A model generated the notes under the pieces. The model was not told where the DNA came from, ran no database searches, and saw only the letters and a program-made list of their open reading frames with translations. Shown here piece after piece: positions 43,443 to 52,967 of a stretch of 64,000 bases of DNA. Every line of letters begins with the position of its first letter. Position 1 is the first letter of the stretch. The stretch comes from Bacteroidales bacterium (GTDB lineage: Bacteria; Bacteroidota; Bacteroidia; Bacteroidales; UBA3824), in contig JAFPZK010000053.1 of the NCBI GenBank assembly GCA_017417315.1, forward strand, positions 62,001 through 126,000, in the 5' to 3' direction. The translations under genes were made by a program, and so were the position numbers.

Positions 43443-44056
43443 AGTTGTGTCATACCGAAAAAAATCAAAACACCGTAAAGATAAAACCTTATGTAACGGG
43501 TAAGTCCGTAGAGCATTGTATTTTTGAGCGGATATTTTACCATTCCCGCCGCTAACGTTGTTGTCGCAAAAGGTAGCGGAAACAATGCGGCGAGGATTAT
43601 GATTATACCGCCCCATTTTTGAATCCTGACAAAAAAATCTGCGTTTCGGTTTTCTAACCAAGCGCGGAATTTAGGAAATTTCAGCGCGATTTTTCCTATG
43701 AAATAAGCATTGATGCCGCCGATGTAGGATATTGTGCCGAGAATTGTCAGCCACAAAAACGGAGCATTAAATTTATCTGACCACATAATAAAAAGGTCGG
43801 GTGGTATCCAGCCCAAAAACGATTCCGAAATCAAGAACAGCGTTAAAACTCCGGGCGTATCATGGCTGAAAATGTAATCTTCGATGATTTCTGAAAGATT
43901 GAAAAAATGATTCAAAATCAATACTGCTCCTACAATCAACGCTATGATAATCAAGAGTTTTACTACGATTTTGCCCATAAAAGAATACAAGCCTGTATGC
44001 TTGTTCCATCTGTGCCAAATATCTACTTTTTCGCCGAATGTTTTTTGCCTTTTCAT
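43439..44056 (-). CDS. VTT/DedA-like membrane protein
   Basis: 205 residues with several membrane helices and the VTT-domain block FLISESFLGWIPPDLFIMW plus FPLPFATTTLAAGM. DedA/VTT proteins are flippases or scramblases of undecaprenyl phosphate and phospholipids. Its ATG overlaps the waaA stop (ATGA), so it is coupled to an LPS gene, which fits an envelope role. Confidence 0.82.
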   Translation of the reverse strand: MKRQKTFGEKVDIWHRWNKHTGLYSFMGKIVVKLLIIIALIVGAVLILNHFFNLSEIIEDYIFSHDTPGVLTLFLISESFLGWIPPDLFIMWSDKFNAPFLWLTILGTISYIGGINAYFIGKIALKFPKFRAWLENRNADFFVRIQKWGGIIIILAALFPLPFATTTLAAGMVKYPLKNTMLYGLTRYIRFYLYGVLIFFGMTQL

Positions 44057-45288
44057 AATGTGTTTACTTCTTTTAAAATTATGTCTGCTGCACCGAGGTT
44101 TTTCTTAACGTAACCTTCTGAAATTTTGCCGGCTCTCTCCAAGAGTGCTTTGTCAGAGAGGTATCTGTCTAAGACGGACGAGAGTTCTTCTTTGTTGCGG
44201 ATTGTAGCCGCGCTGCCGAGTGAAACCAAGTCAACAGCCTCTTTGAACCGTTTGTAATTAGTACCGAAAACAACAGGTATGCCGTAACTTACGGCTTCCA
44301 AAATGTTATGAATACCTGCTCCGAAACCTCCGCCGACGTATGCTATTTCGGCATATTTGTATAACCGCGACAACATTCCGAAATTGTCGATTATCAATAC
44401 CTCGTATTCTTGTATTGAAGTTTCGTCTGCTTTGGAAAATCTTATATGCTTAAAATTCAGAGATTTCTCTATTGAAGATAAATGTCCTTCGTGTATTTCG
44501 TGCGGAGCGATTATCAGTTTTATATCGTGCTTGTTTTTTAAGTTTTCCAAAGCCGCAAAAATCATATCTTCGTCAGGCGGCCAACTCGAACCGGCTACGA
44601 TAACACGGCTGTTTTCGACGAATTTGTCAACAAGGGGAATGTTTTCGGCATTTTGTGTTATCTGACAAACCCTGTCAAAACGGGTGTCGCCGGCAATTGT
44701 AACGTTTGTTATGCCGTTTTTCGCTAACAACTTTACTGAATTTTCGTCCTGAACAAAAAGATGCGTGAAAAAGCCTAAAACTTTTTTGTATTTACCACCG
44801 TACCATTTGAAAAACACCTGAGATTCTCTAAAAATCGTTGAGAAGATATACAGCGGAATATTTCTTGAATGTACTTCGTTTAAAAAATTGTACCAAAAAT
44901 CATATTTTACGAAAAACACCGCTTTCGGATTTACGATGTCAAGAAACTTTTTAGCGTTTTTCGGTGTGTCGGCGGGTATGTAGCCAACGTAGTCCGCTCC
45001 TTTATAATTTTTTCTGACCTCGTAGCCTGACGGAGAAAAAAAAGTCAGAATGATTTTATAATCAGGATTTTGTTCTTTGAATTTTTCCATTACGGGACGA
45101 CCTTGTTCAAATTCGCCTAACGAACTTACATGAAACCATACATTTTTATCTGTCGGCTTTACTTTTTGGCTTAAATTTTCAAACAAATTTTCCCTGCCTT
45201 TTGAGTAGAGTTTGGCTTTTTCATTAAAAGGTGCAATCATTTTCGCACCTGAATTGTACAATTTGATTCCGAGTGTGTATAATAACAT
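44053..45288 (-). CDS. waaA: 3-deoxy-D-manno-octulosonic acid transferase
   Basis: 411 residues, GT30 family. It adds Kdo to the lipid A precursor at the inner membrane. The N-terminal anchor helix is short; VSSLGEFEQGRPV carries the catalytic Glu; VAGSSWPPDE and YVGGGFGAGIHNILEAVSYGIPVVFG are the CMP-Kdo binding blocks. It is the first gene of a pair with the VTT gene. Confidence 0.93.
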   Translation of the reverse strand: MLLYTLGIKLYNSGAKMIAPFNEKAKLYSKGRENLFENLSQKVKPTDKNVWFHVSSLGEFEQGRPVMEKFKEQNPDYKIILTFFSPSGYEVRKNYKGADYVGYIPADTPKNAKKFLDIVNPKAVFFVKYDFWYNFLNEVHSRNIPLYIFSTIFRESQVFFKWYGGKYKKVLGFFTHLFVQDENSVKLLAKNGITNVTIAGDTRFDRVCQITQNAENIPLVDKFVENSRVIVAGSSWPPDEDMIFAALENLKNKHDIKLIIAPHEIHEGHLSSIEKSLNFKHIRFSKADETSIQEYEVLIIDNFGMLSRLYKYAEIAYVGGGFGAGIHNILEAVSYGIPVVFGTNYKRFKEAVDLVSLGSAATIRNKEELSSVLDRYLSDKALLERAGKISEGYVKKNLGAADIILKEVNTL

Positions 45289-45314
45289 TTTTTTTGTTTA
45301 GAGATTTTGTCTCG

Positions 45315-45344
45315 CAAAGTTACTGATAATAGTTGATATAACAA
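45315..45344 (-). promoter_or_regulatory. Promoter of waaA-VTT
   Basis: Minus strand TTG at 45344-45342, a 19-bp spacer and TAACTTTG at 45322-45315. Confidence 0.6.
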
Positions 45345-45515
45345 AATTTTTGAGAAAAATTAATAAATCGCAGATTATCCTGCTAATAATTTTTTTCGGA
45401 TTTGGACGGAGATAGGAAATTTTGTAATTGTGTTTTTTTAAAAAGATTTTTAACAAAGGATAGAATTTCGCGAAAAAAAATTTATCTTTGCCCTCAGACA
45501 AAAAAAACTATATCA

Positions 45516-46268
45516 ATGTTTGAATTTAGCGAAGAAGAAATTAAAAGATATGCCCGTCATATTCTTTTAAAAGAAGTTGGCGAAGAAGGTCAAGAGAAAA
45601 TCCGAAATGCAAAAGTTTTAGTAGTGGGAGCGGGCGGTTTAGGCTCGCCCGTAATCTTGTATTTAGCCGCTGCCGGAATAGGTACTCTCGGAATAATTGA
45701 CGGCGATAATGTCGATTTAAGCAATCTTCAACGTCAGATTATTCATTCTGCTGACGATTTAGGGCGGGCAAAAGCCTTGTCAGCAAAACAGAAAGTTAAT
45801 ACACTTAATCCGCATGTCAAAGTCGTTGTGTATCAGGATTTTTTAACCTCTAACAATGCTATGGGTATTATCAAAGAATACGATTTTGTTGTCGGTTGTA
45901 CGGATAATTTTTCTGCAAAACTTTTGATAAATGATGTGTGTGTTAAAGCGGGAAAGCCTTTTTCTCACGGGGGAATTTCAGAGTTTGAAGGTCAAACTTT
46001 TACATACGTGCCGGGACATTGTTGTTACCGTTGTATTTTTGATATGCTGCCTGAAAATACTGCCTCGACAGGTGTTTTCGGCGCGATAGCCGGAATGTTA
46101 GGGACTATTCAAGCCGCTGAAACGTTGAAATATTTTACCGGCGTAGGTGAACTTTTATGCGACAAACTTTTGATTTTTGACGCTAAGACGATGAATTTCA
46201 GAAAGATTTCGATTTCTAAGAGGAATAATTGTACAGTGTGCGGAGAAAAAAAAATACCGGAGATGTAA
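45516..46268 (+). CDS. ThiF/MoeB-family adenylyltransferase
   Basis: 250 residues from ATG 45516; -7 TATCTTTG lies 26 bp upstream (45483-45490). It has the E1-like nucleotide site VVGAGGLGSPV, DGDNVDLSNLQRQ with the catalytic Arg, and zinc cysteines CYRC and CTVC. These enzymes adenylate the C-terminus of ubiquitin-like sulfur carriers (MoaD, ThiS). The loop that bears the catalytic Cys in ThiF reads ENTASTGVFG here and has no Cys, so the sulfur-transfer step may differ. No thi or moa genes are adjacent, so I give no symbol. Confidence 0.82.
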   Translation: MFEFSEEEIKRYARHILLKEVGEEGQEKIRNAKVLVVGAGGLGSPVILYLAAAGIGTLGIIDGDNVDLSNLQRQIIHSADDLGRAKALSAKQKVNTLNPHVKVVVYQDFLTSNNAMGIIKEYDFVVGCTDNFSAKLLINDVCVKAGKPFSHGGISEFEGQTFTYVPGHCCYRCIFDMLPENTASTGVFGAIAGMLGTIQAAETLKYFTGVGELLCDKLLIFDAKTMNFRKISISKRNNCTVCGEKKIPEM

Positions 46269-46283
46269 ATCCCCGGTATTTTA
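46250..46283. terminator. Hairpin terminator overlapping the thiF-like stop
   Basis: AAATACCGG pairs with CCGGTATTT around the stop codon and runs into T residues on the plus side, with A residues on the other; it can serve both converging genes. Confidence 0.8.
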
Positions 46284-46292
46284 TAAATGGTC

Positions 46293-49200
46293 TTACAAAT
46301 TCTTCAACATAAAATACAACCTGTTTGTGATGTTTACATCGCTTGCGCCGTCGTCGTAGTCCAAGAAGAGAAGATTCAAGTTCGGATATTTCTTCTTTAA
46401 ATTTTTCTCTATCCCTTTGGAAATGATTTGGTTAGCAATGCAACCAAACGGCTGAACGCTTATTATATTGTTGATTCCCTGCTTTGCAAACGACGAAATC
46501 TCCGCACTTATAAGCCAACCTTCACCAAACTGGTTTGACAAACTTAACGTCTTTTCCGCGTCTTCGGCTATCTGTTTTATGCTTTCAAAAATGAACGGAA
46601 ACTTCGATTTCTTCAAAATTTTTTCCGCTTTGGAAATCGCATTGTTGATGTAAATGTTGAAAAATTCCACCAAAACCCATGACGAAAATTTATGATGCGT
46701 TAAGTTCATTTCCCAATTCTTCTTGACGTTGACAATCTCCTGCGTAAAAAATTCCAAAATCGGCGGAAAAACTACTTCTACGCCCTCTTCAACCAATTTG
46801 TCTGAAATAAACCTATGTCCGAACTTGTTATATTTAACGTAAATCTCGCCGACGATTCCGATTTTCGGGATTTTTTTGTCCTCAAAAATCTCTATGTTGT
46901 TAGCCTCTTCAACCATTTGAGCCATCAACTCGTAAATCTTTTTCGGCTGACGGTACGGAACCTCTTCTTGAAGTAACCGCATATATTTATCTTTGAATCT
47001 GAGCGTTTCGCCTTTATGTTTTTCTCTGACGACAAGAATGTAATAAAACCTCAAAAGCGTATCGGTGTAAATCGTTACCGGCACTAATGTCGGCAAAAAT
47101 TTCAACCAGTTCATCGTAAATCCGGGCTGCTGGTTTATCGTTTTGCCAGCCGTCCCGACCGTGATAATCGGAATGTCAGAATATCCTGCCGAAACCAACG
47201 CCTTTTTCATCAACGCCATATACGACGAGGCACGGCACTGACCGCCCGTCTGGGTAATCGCAAACGCTATTTTGTTGCGGTCGTATTGTCCCTCTTTTAT
47301 CGCCTTTATCATGTCGCCGATGACGATAGTTGCGGGATAACAAATCTCGTTGTTAGCATAACGCAAACCCCATTCAACGCTGCGTTTGTCGGGTTTAGGA
47401 AGGTTGACCAACTTATAACCGCCTAATTCAAAAACCGCAGGCAAAATGTCAGAATAGCCTTCCGCAAAATACGGCGCAAGAATCGTTCGATTGCGGTCTT
47501 CTATGCCGAAAGGTTTCACTTTTTCCCTTTCGTGCCGCATCGGACGGTTTTTCAAGTTCATAACCTTAAACGATTCCATTAACGAGCGGATTCTCAGTAA
47601 GATAGACCCCGTTGAATTTATTTCGTCAATTCTGATGACGGTGTTGCTTTTTCCGGCAGCGCGTAAAATGTCCGTTACTTCGTCCACCAAAACCGCGTCA
47701 GGTCCGCAACCGAAAGAATTTAACTGAACAAACGTTATGTTTTGGTCTTGTTCGGCAACCCATTGAGCGGCGTTGAGAATCCTGTTCGGGTACGCCCACT
47801 GCGGAATTATCTGCAAGTTCATCACGTCCAAATATGCTGACAACGAATCTTCGCTAATAACGCTTGCTCCGAGTTCGGCGATGATGTCAGGCGTTTTTTG
47901 GTTGATTAACGGGTCGGCGTGATAAGGTCTGCCCGCAAGAACTACGAGAAGTTTGTTTTCGTGTTTTGCGTTTTCGATGATTTCCATCGCTTTGACGGCG
48001 ATTTGAGAACGGTATTCTTTTTGTGCCGAAAGTGCCGCTTTGAAAGCCTTTTTGATAACACTGCCGCTAATACCGATACTTTTTAAGTATTTTTTACAGG
48101 TTTTGTACAAAAGGGCTTCGTCGTTGAAGTTTACCGTCGGCGTGTCCAAAGGTATTCCATATTTACCGTAAGGGTCTATGGAACTGCGTATTACGTCAGC
48201 ATAACCCGAAACTATCGGACAGTTGAACGAATTTTCCGTGTTCTTGAAATCGTTTTTCTCAAACGTTACAATCGGATAAAAAATTCTGTCGGGCTTTTCG
48301 TTAACCGCCCACATAATGTGTCCGTGAACAAGTTTCGCAGGGAAACAAATATTGTCGCTCATAATTGTTCCGCTGCCCGTTTCGTACATTTTGATTGTCG
48401 TAGGCGGCGTTAACAACACCTTTATATTACATTCTGTCAAAAGCGCGTGCCAAAACGGATAGTTAGAATACATATTCAAAACTCTCGGCACGGCGATTGT
48501 CATAAGAGGCTTTTCTATTTCTTTGTCCCTGTTAAACAACAAGTTATAACGGATTGCAAAAAGGTTTTCGCCCTTTTCGGTTTTTTCGCCTTTGGAGTTG
48601 AAAACTTTTTGACACTTGTTGCCCGAATAATAGGTCTGCTTGTTAGAAAACTTAAACGCCGTAACTAAACAGTTATTTTCGCAACCTTTACAGATAATCT
48701 GTTTATTGCTGTATTCCAAGGCTTTATCTATATTTTCTAAACCGAGAAATGTTCCGGTGTTTTTTCCGTCTGACAAAAATCTTTCTTTCGCATAAATTGC
48801 CGCACCGAATGCGCCCATCATTTCGGGAATTTCGGTTGAGGTGAGTTTTTTGCCGGTTAACACTTCAAACGCACGATAAACCGCTGGATTCTTGAACGTT
48901 CCACCCTGAACCACAATCGTTTGTCCGAGTTCGTCAAAGTTTTTAAGTTTCAGAACTTTAAACAAAGCGTTTTTGATAACCGAATACGCTAAACCTGCTG
49001 AAATGTCGCTTACTGTTGCATTTTCGCGTAAAGATTGTTTTACTTTTGAGTTCATAAAGACGGTGCAACGAGTTCCGAGGTCGCACGGTGCGGGGCTTTC
49101 GCAGGCTGACAATGCGAAGTCCGGCGTTGACATTCCGAGTGTTTTCGCGAAAGTTTCGATAAACGAGCCGCAACCCGCCGAACAACTTTCGTTCAATTCT

Positions 49201-50543
49201 ATTCTGTTAATCACGCCGCCTTGAATGAAAATTGCTTTCATGTCCTGACCGCCGATGTCCATGATAAAATCGACTTTCGGGTTCAAGAATTTTGCCGCGC
49301 TGAAATGTGCTAACGTTTCAACGATTCCGTAATCAATACCGAGAGCCGCCTTTACGAGGTCTTCGCCGTAGCCGGTAACAGCCGAGGCTGTGATATTAAA
49401 GTTTTTCTTTAATAAAACATCTTTATTGTCTTGATAAAAAGCCTTTATGGCATCGTGTATTTTCTCGAGGGTGTTGCCCTGATTGTTCATATATTTTGAA
49501 AACAGCAACTCGTTATCATCGCCCATAATGACGACTTTTGACGTTGTGCTGCCGGAGTCGATTCCGAGAAAAAGGTTTTTGCCGCCGTAGTTTTCCAAAG
49601 AGACTTTTTTTGGATTGACGATATTTCTGTTTTTCAACCAGTTTTCAAAATCTTCTTTTCCTGAAAAAAGTTGCTGCAAACGGTCGGTTCTTTCGGCTTT
49701 GACGTCCTGAGAAGTTTCAAAATTTTTAATTAAGTCTGACAAGAAAAATTCGCCTTCTGCCTCCAAAGCCGCGCCTTGTGCCGGAAAGTATTGAGAAAAT
49801 GACGGCAGAATCATATCGTCTTTTGTAAGATTCATTGCCGAGAGCATTTTTTTGCGGAGTTCGGGCATAAAAGTCAGCGGTCCTCCGATGAACATAACTT
49901 TCGGTTTTACCTCGTAACCTCTTGACAGAGTGTTTAATGTCTGAATACCGACAGCGTGAAAAATGCTTGACGCGATGTCGGCTTTTTCTACTTTTCTTGC
50001 TAAAAGGTTTTGAATGTCAGTTTTCGCGAAAACGCCGCAACGTGAGGCAATCGGATAATGGTTTTGCGACTTTTCGGCGAGTGCGTTCATATCTTCAATC
50101 TTTACATTAAGTAAAGAGGCCATTTGCTCTATAAATGCGCCAGTTCCGCCTGCGCAGTTTCCGTTCATACGAATGTCGGGCGACTTGCCTTTCTGAAAGA
50201 AAATCATCTTGGTATCTTCGCCGCCGATGTCGATGAGAGTTGAGACTTCGGGGTATTTTTCGTTGACAACGTTAGTTGCGGCGATAACCTCCTGAACGAA
50301 TTTAATGTTGTTCCTTTCGCTGACACCCATTCCGGCAGTGCCGGTGATAGCGGCAGAGAGTTTGATGTCTCCGAGTTTGTCATGAGCCTCATTCAGGGCT
50401 TGAATCAAAGCCTGATATACGTATGTGTTGTGTTTACCGTATTTATTAAAAACGATTTCACCTTCCGGACTGAAAACCACTATCTTAGCGGTTGTCGAAC
50501 CTATATCTATTCCTAATTTGTAATTGTTTTCGGACAAACTCAT
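46293..50543 (-). CDS. 2-hydroxyacyl-CoA dehydratase activase-type protein (double ASKHA ATPase, large form)
   Basis: 1416 residues. Two BadF/BcrA-type ASKHA ATPase modules: the first (about 8-265) begins KLGIDIGSTTAKIVVF and has NGNCAGGTGAF; the second (about 325-590) begins LFLGIDSGSTTSKVVI and has NESCSAGCGSF, each with the Cys that holds the shared [4Fe-4S] cluster. A DUF2229-type region follows (about 680-900) and then dehydratase-like sequence with many cysteines. The related activases push electrons with ATP into 2-hydroxyacyl-CoA dehydratases. The large single-chain version is widespread in anaerobes without known substrate. A -7 TATCTTTG lies 20 bp upstream. Confidence 0.85.
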   Translation of the reverse strand: MSLSENNYKLGIDIGSTTAKIVVFSPEGEIVFNKYGKHNTYVYQALIQALNEAHDKLGDIKLSAAITGTAGMGVSERNNIKFVQEVIAATNVVNEKYPEVSTLIDIGGEDTKMIFFQKGKSPDIRMNGNCAGGTGAFIEQMASLLNVKIEDMNALAEKSQNHYPIASRCGVFAKTDIQNLLARKVEKADIASSIFHAVGIQTLNTLSRGYEVKPKVMFIGGPLTFMPELRKKMLSAMNLTKDDMILPSFSQYFPAQGAALEAEGEFFLSDLIKNFETSQDVKAERTDRLQQLFSGKEDFENWLKNRNIVNPKKVSLENYGGKNLFLGIDSGSTTSKVVIMGDDNELLFSKYMNNQGNTLEKIHDAIKAFYQDNKDVLLKKNFNITASAVTGYGEDLVKAALGIDYGIVETLAHFSAAKFLNPKVDFIMDIGGQDMKAIFIQGGVINRIELNESCSAGCGSFIETFAKTLGMSTPDFALSACESPAPCDLGTRCTVFMNSKVKQSLRENATVSDISAGLAYSVIKNALFKVLKLKNFDELGQTIVVQGGTFKNPAVYRAFEVLTGKKLTSTEIPEMMGAFGAAIYAKERFLSDGKNTGTFLGLENIDKALEYSNKQIICKGCENNCLVTAFKFSNKQTYYSGNKCQKVFNSKGEKTEKGENLFAIRYNLLFNRDKEIEKPLMTIAVPRVLNMYSNYPFWHALLTECNIKVLLTPPTTIKMYETGSGTIMSDNICFPAKLVHGHIMWAVNEKPDRIFYPIVTFEKNDFKNTENSFNCPIVSGYADVIRSSIDPYGKYGIPLDTPTVNFNDEALLYKTCKKYLKSIGISGSVIKKAFKAALSAQKEYRSQIAVKAMEIIENAKHENKLLVVLAGRPYHADPLINQKTPDIIAELGASVISEDSLSAYLDVMNLQIIPQWAYPNRILNAAQWVAEQDQNITFVQLNSFGCGPDAVLVDEVTDILRAAGKSNTVIRIDEINSTGSILLRIRSLMESFKVMNLKNRPMRHEREKVKPFGIEDRNRTILAPYFAEGYSDILPAVFELGGYKLVNLPKPDKRSVEWGLRYANNEICYPATIVIGDMIKAIKEGQYDRNKIAFAITQTGGQCRASSYMALMKKALVSAGYSDIPIITVGTAGKTINQQPGFTMNWLKFLPTLVPVTIYTDTLLRFYYILVVREKHKGETLRFKDKYMRLLQEEVPYRQPKKIYELMAQMVEEANNIEIFEDKKIPKIGIVGEIYVKYNKFGHRFISDKLVEEGVEVVFPPILEFFTQEIVNVKKNWEMNLTHHKFSSWVLVEFFNIYINNAISKAEKILKKSKFPFIFESIKQIAEDAEKTLSLSNQFGEGWLISAEISSFAKQGINNIISVQPFGCIANQIISKGIEKNLKKKYPNLNLLFLDYDDGASDVNITNRLYFMLKNL

Positions 50544-50627
50544 AACTGATGATTTTTGGGTGCAAAGATAGTGATTTTTTTATTAAGAGAGGTTTAATTT
50601 TTTTAAATTGTTGACAAAATAGCAACG

Positions 50628-50698
50628 AATAGGTATTTAAACTTTCAAAAATACCTATTTTGCAGTATTGCGCACACAGAAATTCAGCGGTAATTTTG
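50628..50698 (+). promoter_or_regulatory. Promoter and operator-like dyad of the TonB receptor
   Basis: TTG at 50668-50670, a 20-bp spacer and TAATTTTG at 50691-50698. Just upstream is an 11-bp inverted repeat AATAGGTATTT (50628-50638) / AAATACCTATT (50649-50659), a likely regulator site. Confidence 0.65.
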
Positions 50699-50715
50699 CG
50701 CAAAATTTTTTGAAT

Positions 50716-52839
50716 ATGAAACTTCATTTTTCTTTGCCGCTGATGGGTGTGCTGTCGTTTCAGACAGCACACATCGCGGCTCAAAATCAAGACACCACTT
50801 ATCTTTCAGACCGTGAGATAGAAACGGTAACGATTACAAGCAGCACCGAAATCCGCAAAATGCGTGAGGCAACAATGCCGCTTTCCGTCTTAGACACCCG
50901 TCAACTCGAAGGTACTACGTCAAGCATTAACGATGCCCTTGCACGTACTTCTGGCATTACCGTCAGAAACACCGGCGGCGTGGGCAGCGCGTCAAGAATT
51001 TCGGTGCGGGGTCTCGAAGGTAAACGTATGGGCGTTTATATCGACGAGGCGGCTATCGGTCAACTCTCTGACTATATGTCGCTTAACGACGTTCCGACAG
51101 ATATGATTGAGCGTATTGAAGTTTATAAAGGTATCGTGCCTTATAGATTCGGCGGCTCGGCACTCGGCGGTGCGGTAAATGTCGTTACAAAAGAATATCC
51201 GCCCGTTTATATGGACGCAAGTTACGAATTTGCATCGTTCAACACCCATAAAATCAGCACAACTTTCAAGCAGACCAACCGTGCAAAAGGTTTACAATTC
51301 GGTCTCGGCGGGTGCGTTACTTATAGCGATAACAATTATAAAATGCACCTTCAAAACCTCGGCGACAGAGTTGTTACCCGTGATCACGACCAATTCAAAA
51401 AAATAATGTGCGGCGGCTCGTTGAAGGCTACAAAATGGTATTTTGACGAGGCAAAACTTGAACTCGTTTTCACCGGCACAAGGGCTGAAATTCAGGGCAT
51501 TGACTCCGATATTCGCGAGGCATACAACCATGGAATGGCAGGCATTTCGGCTCTGAGTTTAAAGCGTGATAATTTTCTTGTTGACGGTTTGGATTTTGAC
51601 TTCGATTTTTGTTACAGTTACGGTGAAAACGGTATGTGCGACAAGGCGTTGTATCGTTACGATTGGGACGGCAACCGTTATAATACCGTTTCTTCTTACG
51701 GCGGCGAACAAGGCAATTACGCTTCGGATTCCGACAACAAAACTCACGACATTGCCGCAAAACTCAATATGAATTATCTTTTGGACGAACACAACGCGCT
51801 GAATATCAATCTTTATTCTACTCATACCCGTCAAAACCCCGAAAATGAACTAATGGATTTGTCTTTCGGTTATCAGGCTAATTATCCGAGCCGTATGAGC
51901 AGTTTTACGGCAGGGTTTTCTTACGATTTAACGCTTTTTGACGGCAAGTTTATGAGCGCGACGACGGTTAAGAATTTCAGTTTTTCGTCGCACACCAAAG
52001 CCCTTGAACTCACTTACATCAACCGCACTTCCGACATCGACGTCAACAAAAATTATTGGGGAGGCAGCGAATCGTTGCGCTATAAATTCACCAAACGTCT
52101 GCTTGCCAAAGCCTCTTTCAGCAGCGAAGTGAGGATTCCTACGGCGGAAGAACTCACCGGCAACGGCTATTCGATTTTGCCTGCCACAAACCTCTCGCCC
52201 GAACGTTGCAACGGTCTCAACGCAGGGTTGCTTTATCACCGCGCCAATATGTTCGGATTCATTGAAGCGGAGGCTAATTATTTTCTCAACAAATTGGAGG
52301 ATATGATTCGTTATCAGGCGGATATGATACCATCGATGGCACGTTACGCCAATTTCGGAACGGTGGTAACAAAGGGTTTTGAGGTTGAATTGAAAGGCGA
52401 TGTTTGCCCCGTGCTTTATCTTTACGGCAACTACACTTATCAAGACCTCCGCGACAAACGCGAGTACGAAACGGGTTCGTCGGCAAAAAATCCTACTTAC
52501 AACAAGCGTATGCCCAACATTCCGTATATTTTGGCAAATTTCGGTGCTGAACTTCACAAAGAGAACCTTTTCGGCGGAGAGCGTCAAAACAGCCGTTTGT
52601 TGATTGATTGTTCGTACATTCACGAATATTTTTACGATTTTGAAATGAGCCGGTTTCAAGACCGCAAAATTCCGACATCGTTTACTATTGATGCCGGCAT
52701 AGAGCATAGTTTTTTCAACGAGCGTTGGACGATTACGTTAAAGGTTAAAAACCTGACTGACAAGGTAGTATATTCCGACCTCAACCGTCCGCTCCCGGGA
52801 AGAAATTTCGGAATAAAAGTAAGATATGTGATGAAATAA
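50716..52839 (+). CDS. TonB-dependent outer-membrane receptor
   Basis: 707 residues from ATG 50716, followed by a hydrophobic signal sequence ending about TAHIAAQ. The plug domain (about 40-160) has DALARTSGITVRNTGG and the typical IERIEVYKGIVPYRFGGSALGGAVNVVTK; the rest is a beta barrel ending in an aromatic strand (FGIKVRYVMK). There is no N-terminal carboxypeptidase-like domain and no SusD neighbour, so it is probably for a metal chelate or cofactor and not a glycan. Confidence 0.9.
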   Translation: MKLHFSLPLMGVLSFQTAHIAAQNQDTTYLSDREIETVTITSSTEIRKMREATMPLSVLDTRQLEGTTSSINDALARTSGITVRNTGGVGSASRISVRGLEGKRMGVYIDEAAIGQLSDYMSLNDVPTDMIERIEVYKGIVPYRFGGSALGGAVNVVTKEYPPVYMDASYEFASFNTHKISTTFKQTNRAKGLQFGLGGCVTYSDNNYKMHLQNLGDRVVTRDHDQFKKIMCGGSLKATKWYFDEAKLELVFTGTRAEIQGIDSDIREAYNHGMAGISALSLKRDNFLVDGLDFDFDFCYSYGENGMCDKALYRYDWDGNRYNTVSSYGGEQGNYASDSDNKTHDIAAKLNMNYLLDEHNALNINLYSTHTRQNPENELMDLSFGYQANYPSRMSSFTAGFSYDLTLFDGKFMSATTVKNFSFSSHTKALELTYINRTSDIDVNKNYWGGSESLRYKFTKRLLAKASFSSEVRIPTAEELTGNGYSILPATNLSPERCNGLNAGLLYHRANMFGFIEAEANYFLNKLEDMIRYQADMIPSMARYANFGTVVTKGFEVELKGDVCPVLYLYGNYTYQDLRDKREYETGSSAKNPTYNKRMPNIPYILANFGAELHKENLFGGERQNSRLLIDCSYIHEYFYDFEMSRFQDRKIPTSFTIDAGIEHSFFNERWTITLKVKNLTDKVVYSDLNRPLPGRNFGIKVRYVMK

Positions 52840-52855
52840 TTTTTTCCAATCATTC

Positions 52856-52955
52856 AAAGTTGCCACATCGGGTATTTTTTTGCTTAATGTGGCAACTTTA
52901 ACGTATGTTTATTTTGCCACATCGGGTATTTTTTATACCTTTGTGGCAACTTTAA
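52856..52955 (+). promoter_or_regulatory. Duplicated inverted-repeat operator and promoter of the DUF234 ATPase gene
   Basis: Two 45-bp direct repeats (52856-52901 and 52911-52955), each with GCCACATCGGGTATTTTT and a closing TGTGGCAACTTTAA, so each is an inverted repeat GTTGCCACA/TGTGGCAAC. The second copy contains -33 TTTG (52913-52916), a 19-bp spacer and -7 TACCTTTG (52936-52943). Confidence 0.7.
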
Positions 52956-52967
52956 AACATATACCGT

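Noticed and set aside
51928..52707. Long minus-strand ORF opposite the TonB receptor
   Set aside because: Antisense to the barrel-coding part; composition is that of a shadow frame.
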